Assembly (NCBI GenBank): GCA_903884455.1
Contig: CAISEW010000031.1
Location: forward strand, 31,751-95,750
DNA from: an uncultured Chloroflexota bacterium
Lineage (GTDB): Bacteria; Chloroflexota; Dehalococcoidia; GIF9; AB-539-J10
Length of the DNA stretch: 64,000 nucleotides
Direction of reading: 5' to 3'
How positions within the stretch are numbered: position 1 is the first letter of the stretch; every line of letters starts with the position of its first letter. Below are positions 1-8,544 of this stretch, piece after piece. The notes below the pieces were generated by a model that made no database searches, was not told the origin of the DNA, and saw only the letters and a list, made by a program, of their open reading frames with translations. The position numbers and the translations under genes are program-made.

Positions 1-40
1 ATTTCCGCAGTTCATCGGTAATCAGACTACCATTAGCCAT
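1..40 (-). CDS. 5' end of a gene cut by the window edge
   Basis: Only 13 codons are visible (MANGSLITDELRK...). The ATG at 40 is preceded by GGGAGG with good spacing, so the start is credible. It lies 26 bases after the thiolase stop on the same strand and is probably the next gene of that operon. The N-terminus resembles those of MaoC/FAS1-like dehydratase-domain proteins, which would fit an acyl-CoA operon, but 13 residues cannot establish this. Confidence 0.5.
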   Translation of the reverse strand, partial: MANGSLITDELRK

Positions 41-66
41 AGCTATCCTCCCAGATTTAGTTTCTC

Positions 67-1269
67 TCACAATCCTATAATAGCAATACTGACGATGTTC
101 ATGGGTGGAAAACCGCCCAAATTGTGGGTGAGCCCTAGCTTAGGATTCTTGATCTGCCGTTCTGGCAACTGGACTTTGCCCTGCAATTGTTTGTACATCT
201 CGTATATCATCCTGAGACCAGAGGCCCCAATAGGATGCCCGAAGCACTTCAATCCACCATCGGGCTGAATAGGCTGCGGGCCATCATGATTAAAACGGCC
301 AGCCTCGATGTCCTCCTTGACTTTCCCCCTGGGGCTGAATTGCAAATCTTCCATGGTCACTGCCTCAGTTATGGAGAAGCAATCGTGTACCTCAGCCATA
401 CTTATCTCTTCACGCGGATTCTTTACCCCCGCCTCTTTGTAAGCTAGCTTGCCAGCACGGTAAGTGGTCTCAACATGAGCCCCATCCCATTTAGTATACA
501 TTAATTCCTCGCCCGAACTTAAAGCGACTTGCAGTGCCTTAACATGTATGGGGTCTGGCCGAAACTTTTTGGCCATGTCAGCTCTGGTTACGATTGCAGC
601 CGCTGAACCATCACTGACCCCGCAGCAATCAAAAAGCCCCAATGGCCAGGCGATGATAGGCGCATTTATTATCTGTTCCTCAGTCACTTCGCGGCGCAAA
701 TGTGCCTTCGGGTTCCGGGCTCCGTTATAATGGCTTTTGACTGACACTTTAGCCAGCATTCTCTTGCCTTCCTCCGGCTTGAGACCATATACAGCAAAGT
801 ATCTGGTCGCCATCATGGCAAAAGCTCCAGGAGCGGTCAATTTGGGCATAATCATTGCATTTTTTGTCCCCATAAGACCAGGGCCACCGGGAAGCCCACC
901 ATATCCCGTATCTTTGAGCTTTTCTACACCCAAAGCCAGAGCGATATCATAAGCTCCTGAAGCTACACCGTAACAGGCCCCTCTGAAAGCTTCTGTGGCA
1001 GTGGCGCAAAAATTTTCCACCCTGGTGACCGGAATAAAGGGCAACTTCAATGCTAGAGCCAAAGATGTAGCCCCTTTTCCTACACTCTGTTCCTCAAAAT
1101 GCACGCCAAACCAGGCTGCATTGATGTCTTTTTTTTCTATACCCGCGTCCTCGATACATTCTTTATAAGCATCTACCATAAGGTCTTCTGCACTCTTATC
1201 CCATAGCTCTCCAAACTTAGTGCAACCCATCCCTATAATAGCAACTTTGTTTTTAATACCTTCTGCCAT
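67..1269 (-). CDS. Thiolase family protein (acetyl-CoA acetyltransferase / SCP-x type)
   Basis: A 400-residue thiolase of normal length. Thiolases condense or cleave acyl-CoA through a cysteine acyl-enzyme. The nucleophile is C88 in NFCATATEA. H295 is in EVHDCF, and H345 follows C342 in KCFGHPIGASG, the usual C-terminal catalytic pair. The start has a GGAGGG ribosome site. It follows the HMG-CoA-synthase-like/DUF35 fusion by 39 bases on the same strand. In archaea a DUF35 protein holds thiolase and HMG-CoA synthase in one channelling complex, and the same partners are neighbours here. Substrate is unknown; the subgroup looks nearer to SCP-x/lipid-transfer thiolases than to PhaA/AtoB. Confidence 0.88.
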   Translation of the reverse strand: MAEGIKNKVAIIGMGCTKFGELWDKSAEDLMVDAYKECIEDAGIEKKDINAAWFGVHFEEQSVGKGATSLALALKLPFIPVTRVENFCATATEAFRGACYGVASGAYDIALALGVEKLKDTGYGGLPGGPGLMGTKNAMIMPKLTAPGAFAMMATRYFAVYGLKPEEGKRMLAKVSVKSHYNGARNPKAHLRREVTEEQIINAPIIAWPLGLFDCCGVSDGSAAAIVTRADMAKKFRPDPIHVKALQVALSSGEELMYTKWDGAHVETTYRAGKLAYKEAGVKNPREEISMAEVHDCFSITEAVTMEDLQFSPRGKVKEDIEAGRFNHDGPQPIQPDGGLKCFGHPIGASGLRMIYEMYKQLQGKVQLPERQIKNPKLGLTHNLGGFPPMNIVSIAIIGL

Positions 1270-1308
1270 TTTTGTTCCCTCCGTAAAGTTTATTATCGTT
1301 TACCGTAG

Positions 1309-2751
1309 TCAGGCACGTATAGGCGCTGCCTTCCACGAATAACCGTGAACACCACTTGACTCATCAACATATCGTCTGCGGAAGGTCATCTCTACCGGCA
1401 TGTCTACTTTAACGGAATCCAGGTCACAATCAGCGAAATCAAACCAGAACCTACCGCCACCATCAAAATCCACCAGGCCATATATTGAAGGCGGGTCAAT
1501 ACTGGCAGCTAGATTATCACCGGTATAAGTAAAGACGACGCCTTTCTTATCCGAAAAGCGATAATCTTCCATCTGGTCAATGGCTCCGCAGTCAGGATTT
1601 ACACATACTCTCTGATAGGGGTATTGTGGCGTACCGCATTTTTTGCACTTCGAGCCACAAAGAGACAAAATTACTTTCCTCTCCCTAAACAACGCCGACA
1701 TCGGTGTGCGAATGCTTATCTCGCCACGCATACCCAAGTCCATCGGTGCTAAATTTCTGAAGGCAAGGTATTTTTCATAGCTGGTAAGCTCCTTTTTCGA
1801 GCTCAGGTGTTTCTTCACCGCCCTCCTGCCCGTTATATTCCCTATTTTTTCAGTAACCTGGAAAAACAGTGCGTCGCTACCGTTCCCAAAGCTGGCGATC
1901 AATATTTTGTCGCCTGGCTTGGCATCTTCCAATGCCGCTACCAACATCATTAGAGGTGAAGCTGACCCAGTATCACCGACTGTGCTAAGCAACGTATCCT
2001 GAAGCTGACCGGGATCGGCACCTAATCGCTTGGCTATAGCTCCGTGCTCTCGTGCATACAGACCTGGATAAACTATCTTGGCAAAGTCTTTGATGTTCAG
2101 CTTATACTTCTTCAATAGTCCAGAAATTACTTCCGTAACAAATTGATTATAGCCAGAATCGCGAATGAATCTATCTTCCCAGGCATGCTCAAATTTTTCT
2201 CCACTTGCTCTCCAGCGGTCCGGGAAATCGTAGGAAACAGAATATGAACCTTCAAAAGTAGCAATCACATCACCACTGCCAACAAGAAGTGACGCAGCGC
2301 CATCACCATAGAGAGACTCTTGAGGACTGCCCGGTTTGCTCAAACGACAATCAGAAGCACAGACGAGAATATTGCTTGACATCTCTCCCTTTACAGTATC
2401 AAGGGCAGAAAGCAGTGCACTAGTCCCTGACTTCGTAGAGCCTATGAAATCAGCAGTCCTCATATTTGACTGCAAATCAAGAGCAGTAGCTACCAGAGTT
2501 GAATTTTGCCTTACCATATAAGGCTGACTGGTGGTGGCAAGATACAGACCATCAACTATCGCCCGTTTCATACCACCTAAACAATCGATTCCTGCGGCTA
2601 CTGCCATGCTGAGTGCATCTTCATCATGATTAGCGACTGCATTTTCACCGGGCGGTGGGAACGTCCCCAGGAATCCAACAGACATGAATATTGTGCCGTG
2701 ATCCATTCGATACCGTGGGATATAAGCTCCGTAAGACTTTATGCCGACCAT
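1309..2751 (-). CDS. HMG-CoA-synthase-like protein fused to a zinc-ribbon/OB-fold (DUF35) domain
   Basis: Residues 1 to about 330 have the archaeal HMG-CoA synthase/KAS III thiolase fold. Residues about 360-480 are a DUF35 acyl-CoA-binding domain with a rubredoxin-like zinc ribbon (CKKCG ... CVNPDCG). The segment DFIGSTKSGTSALL aligns with the archaeal active-site block EACKAGTAAL but has threonine (T106) where the nucleophilic cysteine belongs. The usual catalytic histidine of the FHQPN block appears to be proline in IVYPGLYAR. It is therefore probably not a working HMG-CoA synthase and may act as a structural or acyl-binding partner of the downstream thiolase. Start supported by AGGAGG. Confidence 0.82.
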   Translation of the reverse strand: MVGIKSYGAYIPRYRMDHGTIFMSVGFLGTFPPPGENAVANHDEDALSMAVAAGIDCLGGMKRAIVDGLYLATTSQPYMVRQNSTLVATALDLQSNMRTADFIGSTKSGTSALLSALDTVKGEMSSNILVCASDCRLSKPGSPQESLYGDGAASLLVGSGDVIATFEGSYSVSYDFPDRWRASGEKFEHAWEDRFIRDSGYNQFVTEVISGLLKKYKLNIKDFAKIVYPGLYAREHGAIAKRLGADPGQLQDTLLSTVGDTGSASPLMMLVAALEDAKPGDKILIASFGNGSDALFFQVTEKIGNITGRRAVKKHLSSKKELTSYEKYLAFRNLAPMDLGMRGEISIRTPMSALFRERKVILSLCGSKCKKCGTPQYPYQRVCVNPDCGAIDQMEDYRFSDKKGVVFTYTGDNLAASIDPPSIYGLVDFDGGGRFWFDFADCDLDSVKVDMPVEMTFRRRYVDESSGVHGYSWKAAPIRA

Positions 2752-3063
2752 TTATTGACCTCCTGACGTAAGCTTTTTGGAACAAGAGACTATGGCATAA
2801 AAACTATATGATGTCAAACCCTGATAACCTTGAAAATGACTCGATAATGAGGATTTTTTCATAAATAGCGGCCTCCCCATTCAGCAAATTTCATCGCTTG
2901 AATATGGTCCTCACAAATACTGGGAAAACAAAGTCCCTTTTGGAACTTGACGATTCATTGACAGAGTTGTACCATCAACTCAAGAGCAATTTGGGCTAAA
3001 GCTCACTCACCACCAAATACTCCACCAAATAATAGTGAAATACTGAATTGAGAGGGATGTATT
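2752..3063. other. Divergent intergenic region between the acyl-CoA operon and the acyl-CoA ligase
   Basis: This 312-base stretch should hold promoters for both directions. The ligase has a GAGAGGG-type ribosome site just before its ATG. A TTGACA occurs at 2960-2965 but I could not pair it with a convincing -10 at normal spacing. No RNA gene or confident small gene seen. Confidence 0.5.
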
Positions 3064-4662
3064 ATGAACATTGGCAGAGGAATAGAGGATAACATCAAAA
3101 GGTTCGGCGAATATGAAGCCCTTTATTTCGAAGGGAGATGGTACACAAATGTTGAGATAAATCACAACGCCAACCTATTAGGGAATGCGCTCAAAGAACT
3201 TGGTATAAACAAAGGAGACCGGGTGGCGGTACAAATGCCTAGCAATCCGGTGGTGCTTTCTGCTTTTCCCGCTATATACAAGATAGGCGCTGTTGTCGTC
3301 CCCTTGAATCCCCTGCTGCGACCCGACCAGGCCGCCTATATATATCGTGACTGCGGAGCCAAAGCTATCCTCACCAGCTCGGATTTTGTGGGCCGGGTAC
3401 TAGAGGCACAAAAGCAAACTCCAAACTTGCAACATGTAATCCTCATAGACCACGATGACGTTCCTGGAACCATCTCATATCATAATATTATGTCAACTAG
3501 TTCCGGCGAACTGACGATTGAACAGACCGATAATGACGATATTGCCGCTCTAATATACACTGCCGGCACCACAGGACCACCCAAAGGTGTGATGCACACA
3601 CATTACTCACTTTACATCAATGCCCTATTTTTCTACGAATACATTCTGGTTCATCGCTCCGTGACTTTGCAACTAAACAGCCGCGCGCTTAATCCCAAAA
3701 CACTCCAACTCAATGAGTTCACTCAGCAAGTTTCCGGTGTAAATCGAGCGATGGTCAGCCTAGGAGTGCTCCCTCTATCACACTCCTTTGGCATTGCCTT
3801 CGGTAACACCAGCAACTTCGTAGGTGGAAAAACAATTTTGCTACGGTGGTGGAATGTCGAAGAGTCACTGAAAGCCATTCAGACATTCCGGGTTACTCAA
3901 ATGGCAGCAGTCCCTACCATGTACATCCAGATGCTAGAATTCCCTGAGCTGGATAAATACGATTTGAGTTCGCTTGATGACTGCCAATGTGGGGCGGCAC
4001 CACTGCCCGTGGAAATAGCCTTAAGGTGGAAGGAAAAGGTGGGAGTGGATATTCGAGAGGGGTGGGGCCTAACCGAATCAGGAGCCACTACTACAGGGCA
4101 ACCAGGTGACCTTCCCCCCAAGTATGGCTCCATTGGTAAGTGCCTGCTGAAATGCAACACCATAAAAATTTTCAACGAGAAAGGTCAAGAGCTTCCACCG
4201 GGCCAGCAAGGCGAGATAGTAGTCAAGGGGCCTACGGTGATGAAAGGTTACTGGAACCTGCCTGAAGAAACAGCCAAAACTATCAAAGACGGCTGGCTTT
4301 ATACCGGCGATATAGGTTATGTGGACGAGGATGGCTATTTCTACATCACCGCCCGCAAGAAGGATATCATTATCAGAGGTGGAGAAAACGTATCACCCGT
4401 TGAGGTTGAGGAGGTTCTTTTACAACATCCAGCAGTCGCAGAAGCAGGAGTGGTGGGCATCCCTGACGCTGTATACGGGGAAGAAATAAAGGCTTTCGTC
4501 GTCATAAAGCCAGATAAGCGTGTAAACGAAGAGGAACTAATTGCCTTCTGCAAAGACCGCTTGCCTACCTTTAAGTTACCAAAAAAGGTGCAATTTACGA
4601 AATTCTTGCCCAAAAACCTCTTAGGCAAGGTACTAAGAGCCGAATTACGCAAGCTCGGTTAA
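3064..4662 (+). CDS. AMP-forming acyl-CoA synthetase (long-chain acyl-CoA ligase type)
   Basis: A 532-residue ANL-superfamily adenylating enzyme that activates a carboxylic acid with ATP and then CoA. The AMP-binding loop YTAGTTGPPKG is at about 165-175. GWGLTESG (A5), YTGDIG (A7), and the hinge motif RKKDIIIRGGENVSPVEVE (A8) follow in order. Near the C-terminus LGKVLRAELR carries the expected catalytic lysine. It diverges from the thiolase operon, so it may feed acyl-CoA into that pathway. FadD or caiC-like activity is possible; the acid substrate cannot be read from sequence. Confidence 0.9.
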   Translation: MNIGRGIEDNIKRFGEYEALYFEGRWYTNVEINHNANLLGNALKELGINKGDRVAVQMPSNPVVLSAFPAIYKIGAVVVPLNPLLRPDQAAYIYRDCGAKAILTSSDFVGRVLEAQKQTPNLQHVILIDHDDVPGTISYHNIMSTSSGELTIEQTDNDDIAALIYTAGTTGPPKGVMHTHYSLYINALFFYEYILVHRSVTLQLNSRALNPKTLQLNEFTQQVSGVNRAMVSLGVLPLSHSFGIAFGNTSNFVGGKTILLRWWNVEESLKAIQTFRVTQMAAVPTMYIQMLEFPELDKYDLSSLDDCQCGAAPLPVEIALRWKEKVGVDIREGWGLTESGATTTGQPGDLPPKYGSIGKCLLKCNTIKIFNEKGQELPPGQQGEIVVKGPTVMKGYWNLPEETAKTIKDGWLYTGDIGYVDEDGYFYITARKKDIIIRGGENVSPVEVEEVLLQHPAVAEAGVVGIPDAVYGEEIKAFVVIKPDKRVNEEELIAFCKDRLPTFKLPKKVQFTKFLPKNLLGKVLRAELRKLG

Positions 4663-4822
4663 TTTTGAGCAGCGTGACAAAGAATCGACATTTTTCCCAA
4701 GATTTTCCCTGACAGGAAATCACCTGCAGGAAAAGTGTGTCAATGTTTCCATGAGGTGTGCTGCTAAAGAAACTGTCAAAATCTTCTTGGGCTTCTACAA
4801 AATGGAAAGGGGGTTATTATGG

Positions 4823-4895
4823 TCGGGGTGAGTGGATTTGAACCACCGACCTCATGGTCCCAAACCATGCGCGCTAGCCGCTGCGCCACACCCCG
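4823..4895 (-). tRNA. tRNA-Pro (anticodon TGG)
   Basis: A full cloverleaf of 73 nt. The acceptor begins CGGGGTG and pairs with CACCCCG near the 3' end. The anticodon stem CATGG/CCATG encloses loop TTTGGGA, and the T-arm contains GGTTCAAATCC. The CCA end is not encoded. Confidence 0.95.
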
Positions 4896-4958
4896 TATAG
4901 CTAAGTATTATAGTAGGTAAGGAGAATTGAAGCAATCAACCTTGCTTATTAGAAGAAA

Positions 4959-5894
4959 TCAAGCTGCAAAACAGGCTACCTTTGCCTTGAGTTTGGCATA
5001 TTCTTCATTTACGTGCTCTTGAATTTTTTCAATATCCCCCTCCAGCAAATGACGGAAACGGCCCTGTGGCTTTAAGTATTCCTCAACCGGTTTAAGCTTA
5101 GGCCGGTCAACATTTAATTTATACCGTCCATTCTCTACTTCATAGAGAGGGAAAATGCCTGTCTCTACGGCAAGCCGACCTATCTCAATAGCTAAATCGG
5201 TAGCATACCTCCAGCCTGTCGGGCAAGGAGAGAATATATGGACATAAGCTGGCCCCTTGACTTCTCCACCCTTTTTAACCTTATTCATTAAATCAAAAGG
5301 ATAGCTGGGACAGGCTGTGGCCACATAAGGTATGTTATGGGCGACAGCAATCTCAGGCATGTTTTTTTTCCAGGTAGTCTGGCCAATGCTAAACTTGCCC
5401 GCAGGTGCCGTGGTAGTTGAAGCTCCATAAGGAGTGGCACTTGACCTCTGGATCCCTGTATTCATATATGCTTCGTTATCAAAACAGAGATATAAAAAGT
5501 CATGGTTCCTTTCGAACGCTCCAGACAAAGCTTGAATTCCTATGTCGCTTGTCCCTCCATCCCCAGCCACAGCCACACATTTAATGTCCCTCTCAGGCAT
5601 CTTGCCTTTCTTCATCAAAATCTTTAACCCTGCTTCTATGCCCGAAACTGTAGCGGCGGTGTTTTCAAACAATGTATGTATCCAGGGAACCCTCCACGAG
5701 GTGACAGGAAGCGGCGAAGTGCAAATCTCTATGCACCCGGTAGCATTGGCAATTATTACATCCTTTCCTAAGGCTTTGCAGGCGAGCCTTAATGCCAAAG
5801 CTTCGCCACAGCCAACACAAAAACTATGTCCCTCAGCGACAAACTCATCTGTTGTCACAAGATTTTTGCCAAATTTTATAAATTGCCCCTCCAT
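4959..5894 (-). CDS. porB: 2-oxoacid:ferredoxin oxidoreductase, beta (TPP-binding) subunit
   Basis: 311 residues, typical of PorB/VorB/KorB. The TPP/Mg2+ motif GDGGTSDIG...NEAYMNTG is present, and the N-terminal cysteines (FCVGCGEA, then CIEIC) fit the subunit [4Fe-4S] cluster. The enzyme decarboxylates a 2-oxoacid with CoA and reduces ferredoxin, or runs in reverse. It is the last gene of the order gamma-delta-alpha-beta, 2 bases after porA. The substrate could be pyruvate or another 2-oxoacid; the separate four-gene layout is classic for anaerobic pyruvate:ferredoxin oxidoreductase. Confidence 0.92.
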   Translation of the reverse strand: MEGQFIKFGKNLVTTDEFVAEGHSFCVGCGEALALRLACKALGKDVIIANATGCIEICTSPLPVTSWRVPWIHTLFENTAATVSGIEAGLKILMKKGKMPERDIKCVAVAGDGGTSDIGIQALSGAFERNHDFLYLCFDNEAYMNTGIQRSSATPYGASTTTAPAGKFSIGQTTWKKNMPEIAVAHNIPYVATACPSYPFDLMNKVKKGGEVKGPAYVHIFSPCPTGWRYATDLAIEIGRLAVETGIFPLYEVENGRYKLNVDRPKLKPVEEYLKPQGRFRHLLEGDIEKIQEHVNEEYAKLKAKVACFAA

Positions 5895-5896
5895 TT

Positions 5897-7093
5897 TTAC
5901 CCCCTTATACCTGTTACCTTACCTCTTACACCCACTATCTCAAATAACTCCTTCGACCCCTTTTCCGCGATTTCCCGACCCCGGTCAATAACATACTCAA
6001 AATCTTTTACCGCCATGTCCCTTCCACCCAAACCACCTATAAAACTCACAACTTTTGGCCTCTCCTTCTCATTATATAAGGCTGACCTAATTTCGGAGGA
6101 AACTGGCCCCCCCGGCCCTCCGAAGGAGATACATCGGTCAAAAACGATAAGAGTTTCGGCATTCTTTACCGCCTGGCGAAGTTCTTCGAATGGGAAAGGC
6201 CTCCAAAGACGCAAGCTGATAAGCCCTATAGATTCTCCTTTGTTCTTCTTTGTATCTATGGCAATCTTTGCTGTCTCACTAAAACTTCCCATAGTCAGAA
6301 GCAACATTTTAGCTCCTTCCGTTCTATAGGACTCGACGAGGTGATAATAACGGCCAAAGATGTCTCCAAATTCTTTGAACTCTTGAATTATCACATCTTT
6401 GGATTTCCTGAACGCCACCTCTTGAGCTATCTTTGCTTCTGAATATATTTCGGGGGGACCGAAAGCTCCGTGGGTCATTGGTTTATCGGGGTCTAAGGCA
6501 AAAGGGTACTGGAATCTTGGGAGAAATCTATCCACTTCTTTTTGTTCTGGCAAAATAACTGGCTCTGTTACGTGAGACAGGTGAAATCCGTCGAAATGAA
6601 CCATTACGGGCAAAAGGACTCTGGAATCTTCACCAACACGAAAAGCCCAAAGGGTCATATCAAATGCCTCCTGGTTGTTCTGGCAAAATACCTGGATCCA
6701 GCCGGTATCTCGAACAGCCATAGCATCGGAGTGGTCTCCCCAAACGCTTAAGGGTGCAGAAAGAGCTCTGTTGCAGACTGTCATAACTATGGGATATCTC
6801 ATAGATGAAGCAATATAAACAACTTCATGCATAAGTTCCAAGCCTTGACCTGCAGTAGCAGTAAAAGTCCTTGCTCCTACCGCAGCAGCTCCAAGGCAAG
6901 CGCTCAGGGCCGAGTGCTCCGACTCCACAGGTATATAAGCTGCGTTCAGTTCACCATCAGCCACCATCTCGGCAAGCCTCTCGGGGATATGTGTCTGGGG
7001 TGTTATGGGATAGGCAGCAATGACATCAACGTCAGCCATTCTGGCTGCTTCGGCAGCAGCAAATGAGGCCTCTAACCCTACTCTTTTGCTCAT
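5897..7093 (-). CDS. porA: 2-oxoacid:ferredoxin oxidoreductase, alpha subunit
   Basis: About 398 residues with the PorA pyrimidine-binding domain (AAYPITPQTHIPERLAEM, then VESEHSALSACLGAAAVGARTFTATAGQG split across the domain) and the transketolase C-terminal-like domain. I chose the ATG at 7093 because AGGAGGAGG lies just upstream and the ATG overlaps the stop of the ferredoxin subunit as ATGA, implying translational coupling. An in-frame start 18 codons earlier would put Cys-rich residues encoded inside porD at the N-terminus and is unlikely. Confidence 0.92.
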   Translation of the reverse strand: MSKRVGLEASFAAAEAARMADVDVIAAYPITPQTHIPERLAEMVADGELNAAYIPVESEHSALSACLGAAAVGARTFTATAGQGLELMHEVVYIASSMRYPIVMTVCNRALSAPLSVWGDHSDAMAVRDTGWIQVFCQNNQEAFDMTLWAFRVGEDSRVLLPVMVHFDGFHLSHVTEPVILPEQKEVDRFLPRFQYPFALDPDKPMTHGAFGPPEIYSEAKIAQEVAFRKSKDVIIQEFKEFGDIFGRYYHLVESYRTEGAKMLLLTMGSFSETAKIAIDTKKNKGESIGLISLRLWRPFPFEELRQAVKNAETLIVFDRCISFGGPGGPVSSEIRSALYNEKERPKVVSFIGGLGGRDMAVKDFEYVIDRGREIAEKGSKELFEIVGVRGKVTGIRG

Positions 7094-7398
7094 TTTTCCT
7101 CCTCCTCTATCATAGTTATAGCCTCTTTGGCACACACTGTGGCACAAATGCCACAGCCTTTACAGTAGAAGGGGTCAATTTCATAATATCCATCCTCAAG
7201 AAGCTTTATGGCTGCATCAGGGCAACAAAGCCAACATAAGCCACATTTGTTACACTTTTCTTTATCCATTATCGGCCTTTGGGATCTCCAATCACCTGTC
7301 CTGCGCAAGGCAGCACTGCCCGCTTCTGTAACTATATTGCCAACTTCCATGTCTCTCCAGGTAAAATCAGACCCCGTTTTAAGCCTTCTCCTCGTCAT
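7090..7398 (-). CDS. porD: 2-oxoacid:ferredoxin oxidoreductase, delta (ferredoxin) subunit
   Basis: 102 residues. Two [4Fe-4S] cluster motifs are visible: CNKCGLCWLCCP at about 49-60 and CKGCGICATVCAKEA near 79-93. It passes electrons from the catalytic subunits to external ferredoxin. The N-terminal half (TWRDMEVGNIV, GDWRSQRPIMD) matches the PorD extension. It starts 3 bases after porC ends and its stop overlaps the porA start, so the four genes form one transcript. Confidence 0.93.
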   Translation of the reverse strand: MTRRRLKTGSDFTWRDMEVGNIVTEAGSAALRRTGDWRSQRPIMDKEKCNKCGLCWLCCPDAAIKLLEDGYYEIDPFYCKGCGICATVCAKEAITMIEEEEK

Positions 7399-7401
7399 TT
7401 C

Positions 7402-7959
7402 TTACTCCTTTATTACAGTCTCCATGTAAGCTCTTTTCATAGCCTCGATATTCCCCTTAGCCCGCGTTCCAAACCTTTCATGTAGCTGCTCAACCACAGA
7501 ATCAAGTTTCACCGCCTCAGTAACTTTTAGCAGTGCGCCTATCATAGCGGTGTTAGTGATAGGCACCCCGATAGTTTCTCTGGCGATCCTCGTAGCGTTA
7601 ACTGCAGCTACAGGCCACTTATACCCAAATTCAGACTTCAGTTCAGCAGGTGATTTCCTGGAATTAATTATGATTTTACCATTCTCCTTAAGCCCTGCGG
7701 TCACATCAACTGCGTGCAACAACCCGGGATCGAGCACAGCCACTACATCAGGCTCATAGATAGCTGTCCTGGTCCTGATAAATTCATCGCTTACCCTGAG
7801 AAAAGCAAGGACTGGCGCACCTCTTCTTTCCGGTCCAAAGCTAGGAAATGATTGAGCATATTTTCCTTCGCTTATAGCGGCACGGGCAACTAGCTCCGCC
7901 GAAGTCACCGCTCCCAGCCCTCCTCTGCCATGCCACCTTACTTCAAGAAGCTCAGCCAT
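7402..7959 (-). CDS. porC: 2-oxoacid:ferredoxin oxidoreductase, gamma subunit
   Basis: 185 residues from the preferred start. The motif WHGRGGLGAVTSAELVARAA and the later SFPSFGPERRGAPV are hallmarks of the PorC/KorC subunit. The ATG at 7959 has AGGAGG nine bases upstream; an earlier in-frame ATG at 7980 lacks such a site. It is the first gene of the porCDAB operon. Confidence 0.92.
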   Translation of the reverse strand: MAELLEVRWHGRGGLGAVTSAELVARAAISEGKYAQSFPSFGPERRGAPVLAFLRVSDEFIRTRTAIYEPDVVAVLDPGLLHAVDVTAGLKENGKIIINSRKSPAELKSEFGYKWPVAAVNATRIARETIGVPITNTAMIGALLKVTEAVKLDSVVEQLHERFGTRAKGNIEAMKRAYMETVIKE

Positions 7960-8060
7960 AACACAACACCTCCTTATCATACAAAGAGGCTGTTTAATTT
8001 TGATTTCCCGTTCAATTTTGGGTATTTTTGTAGCTGCCTGATTTATCCATCCCTTCTCTT

Positions 8061-8152
8061 TTTGCCATTACGAGCACCTTAAGGGTGCGAAGCAATCTCA
8101 TACCCCTCACGAGATTGCTTCGGCTGGCTTCGCCAGCCTCGCAATGACAAAG
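8061..8152. repeat. Dispersed palindromic repeat (CGCAATGAC family)
   Basis: The block contains nested inverted repeats such as GCACCTTAAGGGTGC, and GAGATTGCTTCGG...CTCGCAATGAC with GGCTGGCTTCGCCAGCC as a hairpin. Related blocks occur at 41001-41145, 41207-41243 and 51371-51409 in this window, each between genes. They are probably non-autonomous palindromic intergenic elements. Confidence 0.75.
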
Positions 8153-8204
8153 GGGAAGCCAAATAAATTGGGCACCTACACTTTTAAACAGCCCAATTAC
8201 AAAG

Positions 8205-8276
8205 CGCCCCTGAAGGGACTCGAACCCTTGCACCTGGCTCCGGAGGCCAGTGCTCTATCCTCTGAGCTACAGGGGC
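8205..8276 (-). tRNA. tRNA-Arg (anticodon CCG)
   Basis: 72-nt cloverleaf. Acceptor GCCCCTG pairs with CAGGGGC, the D-arm has GTAGCTCAGAGGATAGAGC, the anticodon stem CTGGC/GCCAG encloses CTCCGGA, and the T-arm has GGGTTCGAGTCCC. No CCA encoded. Confidence 0.95.
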
Positions 8277-8376
8277 CAATAGTACAAGAAAACAACCTAA
8301 AATGTAACACAGGACGGCACTTTATTCAATGCCAATTGCTAAGGGAGATTGTGTTGAGCAATCTATCTCCATATGT

Positions 8377-8403
8377 CCCCCTTCCTTAGATAAGAGAAGG
8401 GGG
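8377..8403. repeat. Inverted repeat, intergenic
   Basis: CCCCCTTC (8377-8384) and GAAGGGGG (8396-8403) form a perfect 8-bp stem. It lies between tRNA-Arg and oadB. A similar CCCCCTCTTA-type hairpin lies at 36402-36422, so it belongs to a dispersed family. It is not followed by a T-run on either strand strong enough to call a terminator. Confidence 0.5.
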
Positions 8404-8544
8404 AGTCTAGCTGGGAGAGGGGCAAAAACCCTCTTTAAAGTTTCTTTCCCCATCTCCTGCTTGTGTTTAATAGGGTCGGTGATTAGCTTCCTACCGATAG
8501 AGTTTATGGACCGCCCATTGTGGCACCAAGGGGTTGAATAGGTG

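Noticed and set aside
2904..2999. 31-codon open frame (MVLTNTGKTKSLLEL...) between the two acyl-CoA operons
   Set aside because: No ribosome site, no promoter at suitable distance and no recognisable motif; best treated as intergenic.
8012..8233. Open frame across a palindromic repeat and tRNA-Arg
   Set aside because: Composed of repeat and tRNA sequence; no ribosome site.
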